A stretch of 64,000 bases of DNA from Bryopsis sp. KO-2023 (Eukaryota > Chlorophyta > Ulvophyceae > Bryopsidales > Bryopsidaceae). Numbering within the stretch: position 1 is the first letter of the stretch; the number at the start of each line of letters is the position of its first letter. The stretch is taken from contig BSYQ01000002.1 of the NCBI GenBank assembly GCA_030272585.1, positions 2,542,001 through 2,606,000 on the forward strand. The letters run 5' to 3'. The position numbers and the translations under genes are program-made. The notes below the pieces were generated by a model. The model had not been told where the DNA came from. It worked only from the letters and a program-made list of their open reading frames with translations, and searched no databases. Positions 1-12,066 of the stretch are shown piece by piece.

Positions 1-149
1 AAGCTTGCAAATCATCTGTCCCTTACATCAGGCAAACATTTTTATGCATGTTTAATGGAGAGCTGAAGTGTTAGAAGGGCTTGAAAGCCTTCGCAACGGA
101 TGAAAAGATTGCAAAGGCTGCAGGGCAACAATTCAATTTCGGACTCATG

Positions 150-430
150 TGTTGGATGTAGAGAAGTGTGTAGTTCCATTTGTATGACTAATGCCGCTTG
201 ACTTTTTGATTTGTTTTATCAGTTTTTTGGCACATGCACGTGGAGGCAAAGTGATTTTACATGGAGGAGTGATAACATGTTGACCTCAAAATACTAAGAA
301 TTTGTGCGAAATTGGAAGTTGGTCGACGAGTAGCCACCATTGGTGAGTGCACTTGATTCTGTTTTTTGGTGTAAAGAAAAAAGTTAGCCGTAACAGGCCT
401 CTTTTAGGGGAGATAAGAGCCCTGAGCTTG
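150..430. repeat. Diverged repeat family R1, copy a
   Basis: This segment matches 6,245-6,475 in the same orientation, with many substitutions but clear colinearity. Shared words include GTATGACTAAT, GACTTTTTGATTTG and GGCACATGCACGTGGA, and the tails both read like AGAAGTTGG then AGTAGCC. No function is visible. Because the second copy lies just upstream of a protease-like remnant, both are probably parts of a decayed LTR-type element (inference). Confidence 0.7.
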
Positions 431-1262
431 GTTCAATGCAGGTGCTGATCCGAGGTAGAGTAGATGGCCGGAGGTTTGATTGGAGACGTACATCACAAAT
501 ATTGAGGGATTCCCCCTAAAATAGGTTGAGATTTATTACGGAAAGCGTATTTGAATTTCAAGGAATTTCAAGTTGGTCAAGTTATAAGGGGAAACGGCTA
601 AAAATATGGCATTAAGAAAAAAGACGCACCCTTTTGTAATGCTAAGTTTCCTCAGCTCTTTCGCTTTTTCGATTCCTCCTAGGAAAGATGCAATTACTTA
701 AATGAATTCATGGAAAAGAACGTTTTCTTTTTAAGTAAAACCATAAGGAAAGCAATGAAGCCTCTCGTACTTCAGGAATCCTCATCTCTTGTGATCCGAG
801 TCAGGATACTTTGTTCACCTCCAACGACAAGGAAATCGAAATTGAAATCGACGTCTTAACCGCGCAGATCGTATGGTTTACTCTTCGTGACGTGGCAACG
901 TACCAAGTAAAAGTTTATGTGGTTTTGTTGATGGTGAAAGGATTCGAAGTCAAGTGTCCCATTGTCTCTAAAGATTGGAAGTGTCGTAAGTTTTTAACAA
1001 AAGTTTAAGCTTCGAGGCTTGGATTAAGAGTTCGATGAAAGTCTACAAGATCGAACCACTTCTCGCGCACATGTTTTGCTATGCTGAAAAAGGCGAGGAG
1101 GTTACTAAACGTTTGAAATGCAGTTTGCTTGGGTTGAGTTTTTTTTTACAATTTAGGGTGGGAAACTTTAATATCACATTTGTTTTTTGTTGTGTTTGTG
1201 AATGTAATTTTTTTGGGGGTGTTGTGCTTGTGTTCTCAATACATATATTATTGTGTTTCAGA

Positions 1263-1645
1263 ATGGCCGGTCAAGATGGGCCTTTCACGTTGATGGATGA
1301 TGCCCTTCAAGAGGCGTTGCAAGAAGACATCACGAATGTCGCCTTATCGTCCTCTTCTTCCTCTTCTCATATGGCGCATGAGCCAAGCGTCCACGTTGAC
1401 GTCAAACATGTAGAAAGTGTGGTCCAAAACATGTTCTTGACAAAGCATCGTCAGTTTTGAAAGACGAAGTCGCTAACGCTTACAAGGAATGCATGGATAA
1501 ATACGCAAATCGTGCGATGTCTAACATATTGGTTTGCGTTCTTTGTGGGGCATCAAGCTATTACCACCCTCACATTCGGTCGGATACGGTGTGGGATGTG
1601 AAGGAAGGGGTAGATATTGATGACGTGGATGAGCTGCAAAGATAG
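1263..1645 (+). pseudogene. Decayed reading frame, possibly a retroelement gag remnant
   Basis: An open segment begins after a polypyrimidine/AG-like border with MAGQDGPFTLMDDALQEA and contains a Ser-rich run followed by acidic/amphipathic sequence and KDEVANAYKECMDKYANRA. The composition is protein-like but I recognise no domain. Repeat copy R1a lies upstream, in the same relation as R1b to the protease-like remnant near 7.3 kb, so a gag-type fossil is my best guess. It is broken. A host gene relic cannot be excluded. Confidence 0.3.
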
Positions 1646-4600
1646 CACATACGCAACACAAGTACATGTTGGAGCGATCACGCAAGAACATAACACAACA
1701 CACATGCACAGCAGCTTGCTCGGTGGTGCAAATACCCCGATGTTGAGAAAAATACCCTAGAGCGGAAGAGTTTCTGATTATTTGTTTATCAAGTGTCGCT
1801 CTATGTTTCGTGGCGGCCTCATAGGCACGCTCCAAATATTGTACAATATACCATTGTCGAAAGTGCTCCAATATAATATAAAGCGATCCTAGACCGATCC
1901 TCTTTGACATCTACGATCATGCAATGCAGGGAAGGAGTAAGGCTATATTAAGGAAGTGAGAATTCATGTGCGCATGTGTCTGACGAGTCCGTATCGTCAA
2001 TTCCACTCGGTGTTTATAATTGCGAAGTACTCACCGCTGGTACGGCCTACAACACGGTGCTATAGGGTCAAGGGTTGTGTCAGGTCCATTGGAGGTATTT
2101 TTTGCACTCTTGCAGTTCTTTCCCCATCAATATCGTTTCAACCTCCGGTGGTGACTGAAACCTGTCTCATCGTTGGGTTGGTGTCTTTATGTAGGATGAT
2201 ACCGGTGCTAAGCTGAGAAAAAGTGGGAAGCTTGTGCGCGAATTGCGGCTGTAGTGCACACTCTTAGCCCAAAGATTAGTGGGTTGCAAAGGATAAAGTC
2301 TCCTAGGGAGAAAAGTAGTTGGAAGAGACAAGGATAAATTATCAAAGATTACCCTTGCTTTAGCCGTTATGTATTTCCTCTTTTTTTGTTTTGAAGATCC
2401 TTTCCTTCAATGGCGCACCGGGAAAGAAGACCCTAACATGTTGAGCAATCTACATAATGACAAATACGTCATTCCACCACCAAGGACAACATTCCTTTTA
2501 TAGGATGAAAAGTGAACGAAGTTGATCCTAACACGATAGAAAAGGCTTTCATAATGTCTTAGCATCAAAAGATAGAAGAAGGGTATAGCGGAATAGACAG
2601 TGTGCTCACTTCAATCGTCTAATTGTGTACGATAAAAATAGCTATTTTCTTTGAGTGAAAAAAGTCTTGGTATGTCAAGACCATACATACGTTACATACA
2701 CCAGATTTTTTTATTTCAGATTTTCTCGACCATTGTTTTCTAATATTTAAGTACTCCACCCACAAGAGTGGGGGTGTAGTCAATAAATAGGGCGTCGGGG
2801 TTTTTAGAGGGTCAAGTGCAACAAGGTCATACAGGAACTTAATTACAAATATAATGAAACAAAGATCCAATATATACACGATCAAGCGCTTCCCGATAAC
2901 TACCCATTTGATAATATTAATACCTTTCAGTATTCACTTATCATCCTTTATCATCCTCAATCAAGAATAATAATGCAAGATAACCAAACATAAAGGTTCC
3001 TAATCCATGTTTCGATCAATGAGCTAAATCACACACATTCATGCAACCTTGTACATGATCAAACCATCATTATTCAAATTAAGCCCAAAGTCTTTCTAGT
3101 ACTACTTCTAGAAACCATATTCAGAAACGCTTCTTACTTGTGACCCCCTAAAAACGCTTAACCCTCTAAAAGAGGCTCACAAGGGAGGCGCATCAAATTT
3201 TCTTAAATCAGATTTTTTAGAACATCATTTTTGTTTTTTCATATTTAAGTATCAACAGTTACAATACTTTTTAAATATTTCATATGGGGTTGCACATGCT
3301 CTTGATTTTTCTCGCTCCACGCAATAACTTTCGACTTGAAATCCCGTTTTCGAAAAATAGTTGTTTGCGTGTAGTTTTCTGGAGATTGCAACACTTTCGT
3401 CGACGTGGCGACAATGCACGACAAGAAAACAACTAAGCTGGTGGGGATCAACCCGTGCCAGTCGAACCACCAAAGAAGAAGAGATGCTGCGCAAGCTTAA
3501 ACAGAGGAAGATTAACGTCGCAAAAGCGAAACTTGCAACGGAAGAAAAAGATAAGTCGAAAAAACCAAGGGAAGACCCCGATTCTAAAAGATGTACATCT
3601 CTACAAATACGATACTAGTGAAGTTTGTTTAGAATGCAATCAACGTTTCTTTCTTGGAACTTTTCAAGGGGGGGGAGTACGAGTTGGGGAATATTAACAA
3701 TTATTTCAAATTGTCGACTTGTTGAGATTACGCACTACAACGTTTATGTTTTGAAGTGGTGGTCCGCAATACCCTGATCATTAAAGGAAAGTACGCGTTG
3801 GGAGAGTTGAGGCTACTATATCTTGAGCTGACAAACGCTAAAAAAGTGTGCCAAAATAGCTATTGAAGGGTCTAGTGGTGCCCACACTGATGTGAGTATT
3901 CCCACCTTTCCTCATTTAGAAGTCAACGGGGAGGGGCTAGATGTTCCCTTCATGGGAGAAAAAATGCATTTTATCCATTAGAAGAGATGCTATGTTTTGA
4001 TCACGTCAAGGGAATCAACGTAAGAAGCCTTGTTACAACCAATTTAAAAAATCAATAGCTCGACTTTTTAGATGCATTTTGAAACGTGGTCTCAGAGATA
4101 AAAAAAAAAACGAAGGTGTATGTTCTTGCCCAAACGCTTACAGGGGAGAATTCAACACATAGCTCGGCGGGATATCTAGAGAGGATGATGCGTTTCCCTC
4201 CAAATGGCTCAAAAGTGCCCGAAACGGCTCGGCTTATTGAGTTTATATAGTTAGAATAGTTTTTTTGTAAACATGTTGCAGTCGTCGATATTTATGAGAT
4301 CGTTCTTCTATATGCGTTGATGTGTTGCAAGCTTTTTTTCTCCTTGTACTGATTTCGGATGACTCGAGCATCTAATACGACTGGAGCATAGTGGTAGCGT
4401 AAGATGCTTGGTCTCCTAATCGCATCATTGAGCGAGCCGGAACCATTCTTGTAGGTGCATGGAACATGAGAGTGTCGCACTCCGCAATGAATTGCAGGTT
4501 ACGCGAAATGCTTAGCAGACGACCGAGCTTGAACTGCGGAATGTTGAACGGACCCACCACGCGGACTTCTCCTCGCAAACATATGATGCAATTTTGAACA

Positions 4601-4815
4601 GGTTCATTGCCGGGTACGATATTTGACAAAGATGTCGTCGTCGATTGCGTATTCTGTGTTTGATTTGATAAAAAAAAGTATCGTCGTCGATTTTGTACTT
4701 CGTGTTTTTATGAATCTCATGTTGCTCTTTTGAAAACAAGAAGGCGTTCCTATTCCGATTCAGGAGATATATAAAGAGAAAGAAAAGAAAAATAAGGAAA
4801 AAGTCATTCCAGGCA
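1646..4815. other. Gene-poor AT-rich stretch
   Basis: Only short open segments are present on either strand, none with a recognisable domain or convincing splice borders. The segment 3,361-3,697 has a lysine-rich open stretch but nothing identifiable. No RNA gene or repeat beyond short A/T tracts is apparent. Confidence 0.5.
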
Positions 4816-5092
4816 AGCACATCCCACGTTGCTATCTACTCCACGATCGACGTGGGTTGACATGCGCGCATGACAGACTGGAATCATTTGTCATGCCCTG
4901 GATCGTGGAATTGGGGGTTAAGGCTTAGGTGTTTAGGGTGTAGGGTTTAGGGTTAGCGCGACGGGCGCGCCGCGAGCGGGGTAGACCGGCGCGTTCGCCG
5001 CGACCGTGACGTAGACCGGCGCACGCCGATTATGTCAGAGTGCCATGTCAGCACCACGTCGATCGTGGAGTAGATAGCAACGGGGATGTGCT
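4816..5092. mobile_element. MITE with 40-bp terminal inverted repeats
   Basis: The left end (4,816-4,855) begins AGCACATCCCACGTTGCTAT and the right end (5,053-5,092) is its near-perfect reverse complement (one base missing). Both ends are flanked by AGGCA (4,811-4,815 and 5,093-5,097), a likely 5-bp target duplication. The 277-bp element has no coding capacity. The middle holds a degenerate TTTAGGG-like tract near 4,927-4,955 followed by a CpG-rich part with GTAGACCGGCGC repeated. The superfamily is not assigned; the 5-bp duplication does not fit the TA of Tc1/mariner. Confidence 0.85.
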
Positions 5093-5918
5093 AGGCAATT
5101 CCCGGCGGGCACAATGTAGCCATCGGTCAAACTAATTAACACGAAGCCACAAATCACAAAGATAAGGTCCCGGATATTTTACAAACCATAGGAGGGATGA
5201 TCAGACCCTGACCATGAGGAAAGATGACTAGATGGCGCTTAATCTTTATTTGACAATCAAATCTTGATTAAATGGTATCAAATCAAGTTCGGATCTTCAT
5301 TCGTTTTCTAATGCCCGAAATTGTAAAGTTGAGCAAAAGTATTTAGACAACATGATTAGATGGCTTTATACTGAAGGACTTGTTCTCTTAGTTGTAGAAC
5401 AAAAAAAGTTTAGTTCTTTGTTTTTTCTTTTTTGTTGGGACCATTGAAACTGTTACAGCTACACCCCTCTTCAGAATGCAAAGCAATGATCGACCGCAAG
5501 AGAAACAATGTTTCTAGCTCTTTGTTTTTTCTAACTCGAGCTTAAGAGGAAAGGGCGAATCGTGACTTAATCATACCTGAAAAAATCGGATCCCTTGGAG
5601 AACTAAAGTTATTGTGTCCGTGTCGTTATCGAAGATCCTCCTCTAGGATTAGTTAGTGTGTTTCACACAGTCTCATGTGCTCCCATTGGCCATGCAAATT
5701 TGGAATTCGGCCTCTAAAAGACCTGCCATAATGCCCAATCGGCTACCTATTGGAATACATGACATTGGTCTCTGAACCCGTATCTTCCTCCGCAAACTTC
5801 CGATTATCTACGTGAATCCTAAACACTTGTCTCATGTCCATGAAACGAACTCACTCACCAAACTTCGTGTTATCTTGGTGAATCCGCAACACTTGTTGTT
5901 CTTGTTGTTTCAAGCCTA
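5093..5918. other. No gene seen
   Basis: This stretch is AT-rich with short open segments only. CACTTGT-flanked phrases recur loosely near 5,820-5,900, but I see no defined repeat unit, RNA gene or splice-supported exon. Confidence 0.5.
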
Positions 5919-7510
5919 GTGAGCCCCGATAAGCTCAGCAATAAGAATGAGGTATTCGGAGAAAAAGATGTGGGTTTGGTTGCTCATGACCTTGTTTTCG
6001 AGGTTGCGCTTGAGAAATTTATTAAATACATTCACGTTGCCACCGATCAAATCAAGGTGGGGGCATCTGATTATCACATTTATGTGTTCCCGACTGCTAA
6101 CGCAAGAGACCCCGGTGGGGATATGTGTGATAAGAGAGAAGACAACGAGCTTGAACCGGTTGAATTGTATGCGTACATAAAAGAATAGGAAACTTGAAGA
6201 CCGCCTGTGAAACTAGGGAAATGGCAAAAGAAGTGATGGTGTTGCTCGACATTAGATACGTTAGATAAGTGTGCAGTTCCGTTTGTATGACTAATATCGC
6301 TCGACTTTTTGATTTGCTTTATCAATTTTCTGGCACATGCACGTGGAAGTTAGGTGATTTGACATCGAGCGATGAAAACATAAGATACTTAGAGTTTGTA
6401 CAAATTAGAAGTTGGTTGACAAGTAGCCGCTGTTGGTGAGTCCACTTATTTTTTGATATGGTGAAGAAAAAGGCTAATTGTAACAAGTATTGGTTTAAAA
6501 TGTCACATCGTGTTGCAGTGCTATGAAAGCCGCTACACAACGAGAATATTCTCCCCCTTTATATTCTCCCCCTTAAGGTTACGTCAATCGTATTGAAATG
6601 ACTCGATGTGTTAGTTGTGCTTGCTTCCTTGAATTTTTTTTCTAAGTTTTCCTTTTTTCGACTTCTCGATGAAGGATAATGTGAAACGACGTCGCGATGG
6701 ACATCGAAAAGGTGGTGCTTCTCGGGGTTCGAAAGTTTCGCAAGGAAATATAAAGACTATAAAGAAACCCTTACATAAAGCGATCACATCGAATATAATG
6801 ATTAATACGGAGGCGACGGTCGAAACAAGAACCTTCATCGGAAAGAGGGTTATTGAGTCCCAAACGTTTTCAGGAAGTGTGGATCGAATCAAGTCATATA
6901 CACAAAAATGGGCTCAAAATGATAGGTCAAAGATGATCGAAAGGTTAGAACCCAGCTTGTAAGATCGAAGGTTAAAGACTGAAAATAGAAAGGTTGAAAA
7001 AGATAAAAAAATGTGATATTGATTGATTGTCGGAAGAAGCAATTGGTCACACGGGATACGAATGCGTTGATGCAATTTTATCCATACATGTGTTTGATTT
7101 TTATCCAAGGCATATTTTCGGGCGTCCGCAAACTTTCAACTCGACTTACAATAGTGCCCTTTTTGATGATGAACCATGCGGTGAGGAAAAACTAACGAGG
7201 CCTGTCGTATCTGTCTAACAATGACAAAGAGTGAAAGGGCGCATTATTTTACGCCTGATCCAAAGACACGCATGAGAGGAGTCCATGGGGGGACTCAGGG
7301 ATTGTTAAAGACCACATGTTTTGTGGCAGGAGTTTTTGCTAAAATTTTGTTAGATAGCGGGGATACCGACAATTTTATTTCGAAGGAATGGTTTATTCTA
7401 AGTGACAAGGGAGGAAATAAAACATAAAAGGATGATAAGAGATTGATTGATGGCGATATTTTTGTTGGGGAGTTGACAGCTTCGTGGAGGGGCTGTACTC
7501 TTTGTTTCAT
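5919..7510 (+). mobile_element. Decayed LTR-retroelement segment with protease-like remnant
   Basis: A series of plus-strand open fragments lies here. One at 7,221-7,427 contains KILLDSGDTDNFIS, which fits the retropepsin signature of Ty3/gypsy-type elements (hydrophobic-hydrophobic-D-S/T-G followed by a hydrophobic segment). A basic fragment at 6,669-6,962 (KRRRDGHRKGGASRG region) could be the nucleic-acid-binding end of Gag. The repeat R1b (6,245-6,475) sits inside. The element is broken in several places and is old; no ends were identified. Confidence 0.5.
6245..6475. repeat. Diverged repeat family R1, copy b
   Basis: This is the second copy of the block at 150-430 in the same orientation. 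Similarity runs from GTGTGCAGTTCC through GGCACATGCACGTGGAAG to the AAGTTGGTTGACAAGTAGCC tail. It lies within the decayed retroelement segment. Confidence 0.7.
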
Positions 7511-7859
7511 GGGTGATTATTGCCCTGTTCTTCTCTTTCCCTGTGCCAGACATCGATTGTGTACGAAGACTGTTTGCTGGCTTAGGATGTGGTATGCGGG
7601 AAACGTCGAGGTGCAGGTCAAGGAAGACGAGTCAATGTCTGCGTAGGTGCAGATATCAATAGCCAGGAGTTTTCCAAGGGTCGGGAAATTTTCAGAGTGC
7701 GGACTCTGCCGTCTACGAGCAAGGACGGTACATGCAGCGCGAGTGATGAGGTCATGGAGAGTTTCGCAAGAGATTTTCCCTAACACGCCGGCGTTGCCAC
7801 GCAAGAACAACGACGATTACGGGCCGATGAGAACCGTGGAATGAGATCAGAGAAATCCC

Positions 7860-8950
7860 AGATCGTTATATTTTTTTACTGTGATCTAGAAGGGTTATTT
7901 GTTCTGTCATATCAAAACAAGCTATTCTCGATGAGGATGGGAGAACGGATGCTCGACAAACTTTTTACATGTTAAATATTCTCGATTTTTTTGGCGGAGT
8001 TAGGAAAGAAAGAGAAATATACTTCTTAATGGTGACAATTAACGTTCAAGAGTGTTAAGTGCTAGTTACACCGTTTTCCTGCTTGTATCGGCGAATTTTC
8101 GGTTTTGTTATGGCTAACGTAGTCAATTTAGTTCATTGACAGGGCGCTCAAAATATCACCAAAGCAATTTCCTTCAATTTACACCATCCACACGAGTAAG
8201 TGTGTTACGTGTTTCCTATGGTCTACGCTTCTTCCACTAATATTGAAAAAGAAATATATATTTTTGTACCGTATTTCAGAAAACTAGAAAAAGGAAACCC
8301 CAGCTTGGTTGTATCGGGCCCAAAAAGAGGAGGAAACGCGGAACCAGAGGGTCAAAGCCGCGGAGGCAAAGATGGAAACATTGGAGGAGAAATTGCGCCA
8401 GTTCAAAGAAGAGGGAACGAAGGAAAAAGGAGGAGTGCCAGCGATCATAGTGGAGGAAATACAAGGCGTTCTGGTCATTTTTCCTGGGTCCATGTGTAGG
8501 TTCTTTTTCTTCACGATACGAGTCGGGGCTCCTTGGATGCACAAGTAGGCTTTGTGCTTTTGGCTGTTTTCGTGGTCCTTATGTAGTCGATTACCTTGAG
8601 GCCTGAGTAGAGATTTAATGCAAACTTCAATTATCTCGTGGTAAATATGTGATATCGGGGTGTTGTGAAAAGATCTAAAACAAGGTATTGGAGTTGTGGA
8701 GATCAAGGAAACGTTGACATGACAATAACGAGGGTGACGGCAAAGAATGCTTGTTTTTTGCTAGTATGAGATCCGTTATTTTACAGGTATTTAAACCTTT
8801 GGAGTGCTCCGAAATCATCTTAACGGAGTTACATATTAAGAAAAGCTTTAGTATTGGAGATAGGTCTTGTTACTCGTACTATTTTGAAATGGCTACCATA
8901 TCGATTCTCATAAAAAGAATTCCACTTGCATAAGTACAAGTTCTACCAGT
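7860..8950 (+). repeat. Diverged repeat family R2, copy a
   Basis: Two parts (about 7,870-8,240 and 8,795-8,950) match 21,434-21,935 in order and orientation. Shared words include CGATGAGGATGGGA/CGAGGATGGGA, AAAATATCACCAAAGCA, CACACG-AGTAAGTGTG and GGAGTGCTCCGAAA. Copy a has about 550 extra bases between the two parts (8,240-8,795), ending in repeat R3a. The second part has an open frame in both copies, ending in MATISILIKRIP-like sequence. It is probably part of an old retroelement; the open frame's domain is not recognised. Confidence 0.7.
8650..8790 (+). repeat. Diverged repeat family R3, copy a
   Basis: This matches 14,130-14,260. Shared words are TATTGGAGTTGTGGAGATCAAGGAAA (differing slightly), AACGAGGGTGA, GCAAAGAATG and CGTTATTTTACAGG. 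Here it sits inside R2 copy a, where copy b has no such sequence, so it behaves as an insertion. Confidence 0.7.
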
Positions 8951-9842
8951 TTATTTATTCTTTTTGATTTTCTGAGCCCGATAAAAATGTGTGACAGGCC
9001 GACGTGGTTTTTGGAACACAACATATCGACGATCCATCTTCTTTCGTACGCAAAAAAATAACACAAATGGTGTCATTTTTTATTTTTCTTTAATAAATTT
9101 CTGATGAAGGCTATAAAAATTATCCCGATCAAAATAGATTGTCGTTTGAGACCGATACGGAAAGCTTAGTTATAAGCTTCTTCTGTTAAGGAAGTACAAA
9201 AATCTCGGAGAGGATTCGAAGAGTCTGATAGAGGCTGCTCTTTATGTTTTAAAACTTCGCGTTCCTTGCACACGCTTATCCGGATTCTACCCTGTAGTAG
9301 ACACAGGATCTGCACGAAGGAGTCGTGTGTTCCGAGGTTATGATATTCAGCGGATGTTGACTTCGACAAGGTCAACAAGGATGGGTCGCTGAAAGTATCT
9401 AGCTTGTTTAGTGAAGCATGTAGCATGTGGTGTACTCAGAAGACATTGTCCGATAAAACCGGTTGAATGCGTAATGTTAAACCGACGTTGACCTGAAGCA
9501 TCAGTTAATTCATATTGATTTGGGCCCTTAGTAGCCGGTCTAACAGTACAACACTACGATTTGTAGTATTCTTATTCTTACCACTAGCACTTTGACGCAA
9601 GAGGATTACTTATCAATACTTTCATTACTTGAGGGGAAGAATCATGGAAATTTATCGAGCGAATAATCCAAAATGTTAAAAAGAGAATTGAGAAGTATGG
9701 ATTTATACAACACCGATTATATATAATCACATATGTATACCATTATGTATTTTGCTGGTAATTTGTAAGCCGTTTATGAAATCTTGTTCTTCCATAGTAT
9801 TCAATCACTAGATAATCGACTTCAAAGGTAACCAAGCAGGTT
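8951..9842. other. No gene seen
   Basis: This is AT-rich sequence with only short open segments on both strands and no supported exon, RNA gene or defined repeat. Confidence 0.5.
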
Positions 9843-10657
9843 TTAGACGTCGGTTAAGTAGTTCCAACGGTACAATCCAACTTTCTCAGGCGTCCATACT
9901 CTGCCCGTAGTTGTGCAAAAGCTTGTTTGACGGTGTTGTGATGTGGCATTCGATGACCATGACACGAGTACCACCCAAACTTGTTGATGAACGACGCCTT
10001 CCGATGACGATGCTGGAAGTGCGAGGCCTAAACCAGGAACATCCCGACAACTGCGTTTTGGCGGACCTTGATCACCGAAATGTGGGAGCGTTACGCCGAG
10101 CTTCGCCGTTTTTTCCAAGATGAGGTTCCTCTTACCACAGAGGGCGGGTCAAAAGAGGGAAAAGGCACGAAAAGGGGTCGAGACGAGAAGGGCCCGGATG
10201 ACCCAAACGTTGGCAATCCCCCAGAGCATTGCCGTGGAGGACGAGGGCCAGGCAGCACAGGTGGTAGCACAGGTGGTAGTCCACCACCTCCGCCCCCATT
10301 AGTTGCAGTATAGCTGCAGTAAGTTATTTTGTTTTGGTTTTGGTATTGTTGTGGATGAGCAACAGTGGGAGGGTTTTATTTTGTTTGGCTTTATATTGTT
10401 TGTGTTGACTATTGCTACTGCTAAGGGCAGGGCAGGGCTTTTTGTAGTTTTTTTAATCCCAGCAAGGGACAAGGGAATACAGAGGACCAAACAAGTACAT
10501 TGATGCTGAGTTAGTGAGATTTTCTGTGCCGGAAAAAAGTGAAGGGACGCGGTATAGAGAGGGAACGGGGCACTTCGATCAAAGGAGAATTATTTTGTTT
10601 TAAAAAGAAAAATCCAAACGAAACCTTTTGAGGACGAAAGCTCGAGGGAAGGGGAAG
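9843..10657 (+). mobile_element. 3' tail of a decayed LTR element up to a purine tract
   Basis: A plus-strand open fragment (10,068-10,313) encodes a charged, Gly-rich tail with a run of prolines. It is followed by non-coding sequence that ends in GAGGACGAAAGCTCGAGGGA and a purine tract (10,643-10,657) directly before the LTR-like block at 10,658. A GAGGACG phrase followed by a purine tract and then the 3' LTR is typical of Ty3/gypsy elements. The fragment is broken and its upstream limit is unknown. Confidence 0.5.
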
Positions 10658-11176
10658 TGGTTACGGCTGTAACCCCATAATTTGGCAACAAAACCATTTT
10701 TTGCACACCTCCCATGGCTGAGGTACTACCCAGCAGAATTGCAAGGGGAAGTCAGAACAGATGGCTAGGGGTCCTTTGGAACACACTGGGACAGTTCTGC
10801 CATAGCAGTCTCACCACAAGTTAGAAAAGCAGTTCTGCTACAGTGTTGACTAGATTGGTCCCTCACATGGGGTTTTGTTGCGTGGATAAGAGGGTTTTAA
10901 TTGCTCGGGCTGTCCTTCTCACTAGCATGATCACAGACACAATCAATGGGACAGATGTCAGTCAATCTGCCGCCTATTTAAGGGGTAGAAGGGGAGTTTC
11001 GTTGTTCCTATTGTACGTCCTATTGTTTCTTCCTGGAAGTGTTGTGGTCTCGTGGGTAAAGTTGCTGAGGCAACCAACCCGTTTTTTTTCCCAAAGGGGT
11101 TGTCCCCCTGTTCCGTGTTTATTCCAGTCTAGCCAATCGAGGGGAGACTCTCCACGACACCGACGCATATACCGCA
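10658..11176 (+). mobile_element. LTR-like block (3' or solo LTR), 519 bp
   Basis: The block starts TGGTTACGGCTGTAACCCC immediately after a purine tract and can be closed at ACGCATATACCGCA, giving TG...CA ends. A TATA-like CTATTTAAGGG lies inside. No second copy is present in the window, so the right border is provisional. Compared with the 149-bp LTRs at 31.6 kb it belongs to a different element family. It is old. Confidence 0.45.
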
Positions 11177-11825
11177 TTCTATGAAAAAAGGAGTGGGCCT
11201 AGGATGAAGGTTTAAAAATACAAGATGCATATAGATAACCAGACTAGAAAAAATGCAAGGGTTTGATTAATGCGTCTTTTCTCGGCCTTTTGGCCGACGG
11301 GCTCATTGGTGGATGGGTTTAACCTAAATATTGATGCTATTGACGAACGTCTGCGTTGTTTCTTTTTCGATATCTCGACGTGAGCTTTTTCCATACACGA
11401 AAATCTATGTGATTTATCGTATTAAAAAAATACGAGTGTTTGATTGAGGCATGATTTTTCTTAGTAGAAAAATGCAAGACCTGGATAGGGCTCAAGATAT
11501 CTTAAGTTATAGGTTACCTTATCTTTGAAAGGGCCGATGACATAGGAGAGAAATCTGGAAAAGGTTTGTTGCGTATCTTGCAAACTGGGTCGCATTCGCA
11601 TCAATGAGTTACAAAGGATCACTTAGAATTCTGCATCCAAGAATTTGACAGATTGAGAACGTCAACCTTCGTTCGGAGGGACTTACTACCGTGTTTGAGT
11701 GAAAGTGGACGGAAATATTTAATGAATTGATGGGGTACCGGAACCTAGAGGGGATGTTTTTCTTGAAAATAAGACCCTTTAATGGCATGCATATTCCTTT
11801 TACAGAGATAACTTGTATTTCTTTG
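11177..11825. other. No gene seen
   Basis: AT-rich sequence with short open segments only. It separates the LTR-like block from the zinc-knuckle remnant and shows no repeat or RNA gene. Confidence 0.45.
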
Positions 11826-12066
11826 TGGAAAGAAAGAGCATTTGATTAACGGGTGTCCGAAGTTGCTAGAACTTGTAAAGAACTTTCTAGAAGTCAAGAG
11901 TATATATATGGCAGCCAGAGAAGAAGAGGACCAATCGCAAGAAATTTGTCCGAACCCTGATTACGGGCAAGGGATGGTTGAAATTTCGTTTGCTGGTGAG
12001 AAATGTGGTGCTTGTGGCCCTGTGGATTTGATTAAGATTGTAATAGTTTTGTGTCTCCGAGGCTAA
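11826..12066 (+). mobile_element. Gag zinc-knuckle remnant
   Basis: A plus-strand segment reads LCGKKEHLINGCPKL, matching the second half of the retroelement CCHC knuckle (C-G-x3-H-x4-C), followed by a charged tail and CGACGP. This is the kind of sequence found at the nucleocapsid end of Gag. The piece is broken and has no defined ends. Confidence 0.5.

Noticed and set aside
4922-4955. Interstitial telomere suggesting a former chromosome end
   Set aside because: The tract is short, degenerate and inside a bounded MITE, so a chromosome fusion is not needed to explain it.
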